Shown here one piece after another: positions 6,348 through 6,591 of a DNA stretch of 6,591 bases. The DNA is taken from NCBI GenBank assembly GCA_003447785.1, contig DLYJ01000205.1, forward strand, positions 1-6,591, given 5' to 3'. Made by a program: the position numbers and the translations under genes. Under the pieces are notes generated by a model that was given only the letters and a program-made list of their open reading frames with translations, was not told the origin of the DNA and did not search any database. The stretch comes from Treponema sp. (GTDB lineage Bacteria; Spirochaetota; Spirochaetia; Treponematales; Treponemataceae). Within the stretch, counting starts at the first letter, position 1, and each line of letters opens with the position of its first letter.

Positions 6348-6591
6348 TATTTTTCCTCCGTCAGCAATAATTGAATTTTGGATTTTTTAACGCCCTTTTC
6401 TTTCATTACAAGGGAATACAAAACCGGAATAAAGAACAGGGTTACAAAGGTTGAACTTGTCAAACCGCCTACTACGGCTACGCCAATCGGCTGAACCATT
6501 CCGGCAGAACCGCTTGTGGCAAAACACATCGGAAGCATACCGAGGATTGTTGTCAAAGTTGTCATCAGAACAGGGCGCAGACGGCTGGCTC
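6347..6591 (-). CDS. HAE1-type RND efflux permease, C-terminal 80 residues (5' end outside window)
   Basis: The visible part is the last 80 residues of an inner-membrane, proton-driven RND exporter (AcrB/MexB superfamily), normally about 1000-1050 residues. It begins with [19 protein letters not shown], the conserved stretch entering transmembrane helix 11. A short loop with [17 protein letters not shown] follows, then helix 12 with [16 protein letters not shown], and finally a basic cytoplasmic tail (KEKGVKKSK). The RxRPxxMT, GGL-xxST and PVLY elements are diagnostic. The frame is open to the right edge, so an ATG at 6565 is an internal methionine and not the start. The partner membrane-fusion and outer-membrane genes would be expected further upstream, outside the window. 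The substrate cannot be judged from this end. The stop overlaps the PII-like gene start by one base. Confidence 0.95.
   Translation of the reverse strand, partial: ASRLRPVLMTTLTTILGMLPMCFATSGSAGMVQPIGVAVVGGLTSSTFVTLFFIPVLYSLVMKEKGVKKSKIQLLLTEEK
6355..6359 (-). promoter_or_regulatory. Shine-Dalgarno of the PII-like gene, inside the pump gene
   Basis: GGAGG sits seven bases before the ATG at 6347, within the codons for the last residues of the RND permease (EEK-stop). It decides the start of the small protein and suggests that it is translated efficiently, in addition to any coupling with the pump. Confidence 0.85.

Noticed and set aside
6347..6565. Separate small gene starting at the ATG at 6565
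   Set aside because: The frame stays open upstream with conserved RND residues (RLRPVL) before that methionine, so it is the tail of a large permease.

Overview
The window reads as a piece of a spirochaete chromosome, most likely Treponema or a close relative. This is inferred from three things: a relaxed-lipobox lipoprotein made of bacterial Ig-like repeats, a small PII-like protein coupled to an HAE1-type RND pump, and moderate GC with strong GGAGG ribosome binding sites. No rRNA or marker gene is present to confirm it. All supported genes lie on the minus strand, so biological order runs from the right edge to the left.

Right edge, 6591 to 5467: a tight three-gene run. It starts with the C-terminal end of an RND efflux permease (6347-6591, 5' end outside the window). 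Next is a 94-residue PII-like protein of the PG0541 transporter-associated type (6063-6347). Last is a short RsuA-family pseudouridine synthase without an S4 domain (5467-6063). Each junction is a one-base stop/start overlap (TAATG, then TGATG), so the three are almost certainly co-transcribed and probably translationally coupled. The small protein most plausibly serves or senses the pump. The pseudouridine synthase has no obvious functional link and may simply share the transcript.

Middle, 5308 to 5466: a 159-bp AT-rich gap. It holds two copies of an 11-bp direct repeat with a 30-bp period, a weak candidate -10 box, a small hairpin abutting the Shine-Dalgarno, and a strong GGAGG in front of the large gene. 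No convincing GC-rich terminator was seen after the pseudouridine synthase gene.

Left, 5307 to 1: a single reading frame, open for all 1769 codons and running off the left edge. I translated it codon by codon and found no in-frame stop. It encodes a giant lipoprotein (signal peptide, Cys27) followed by about a dozen diverged Ig-like domains, with one helical, non-Ig-looking insertion near residues 270-350. It is probably anchored to a membrane and exposed at the cell surface or in the periplasm, acting as a stalk or adhesin. The C-terminal part, which might carry a functional head domain, is not in view. This is the most unusual object in the window. I see no RNA genes, CRISPR arrays, insertion sequences or phage genes.
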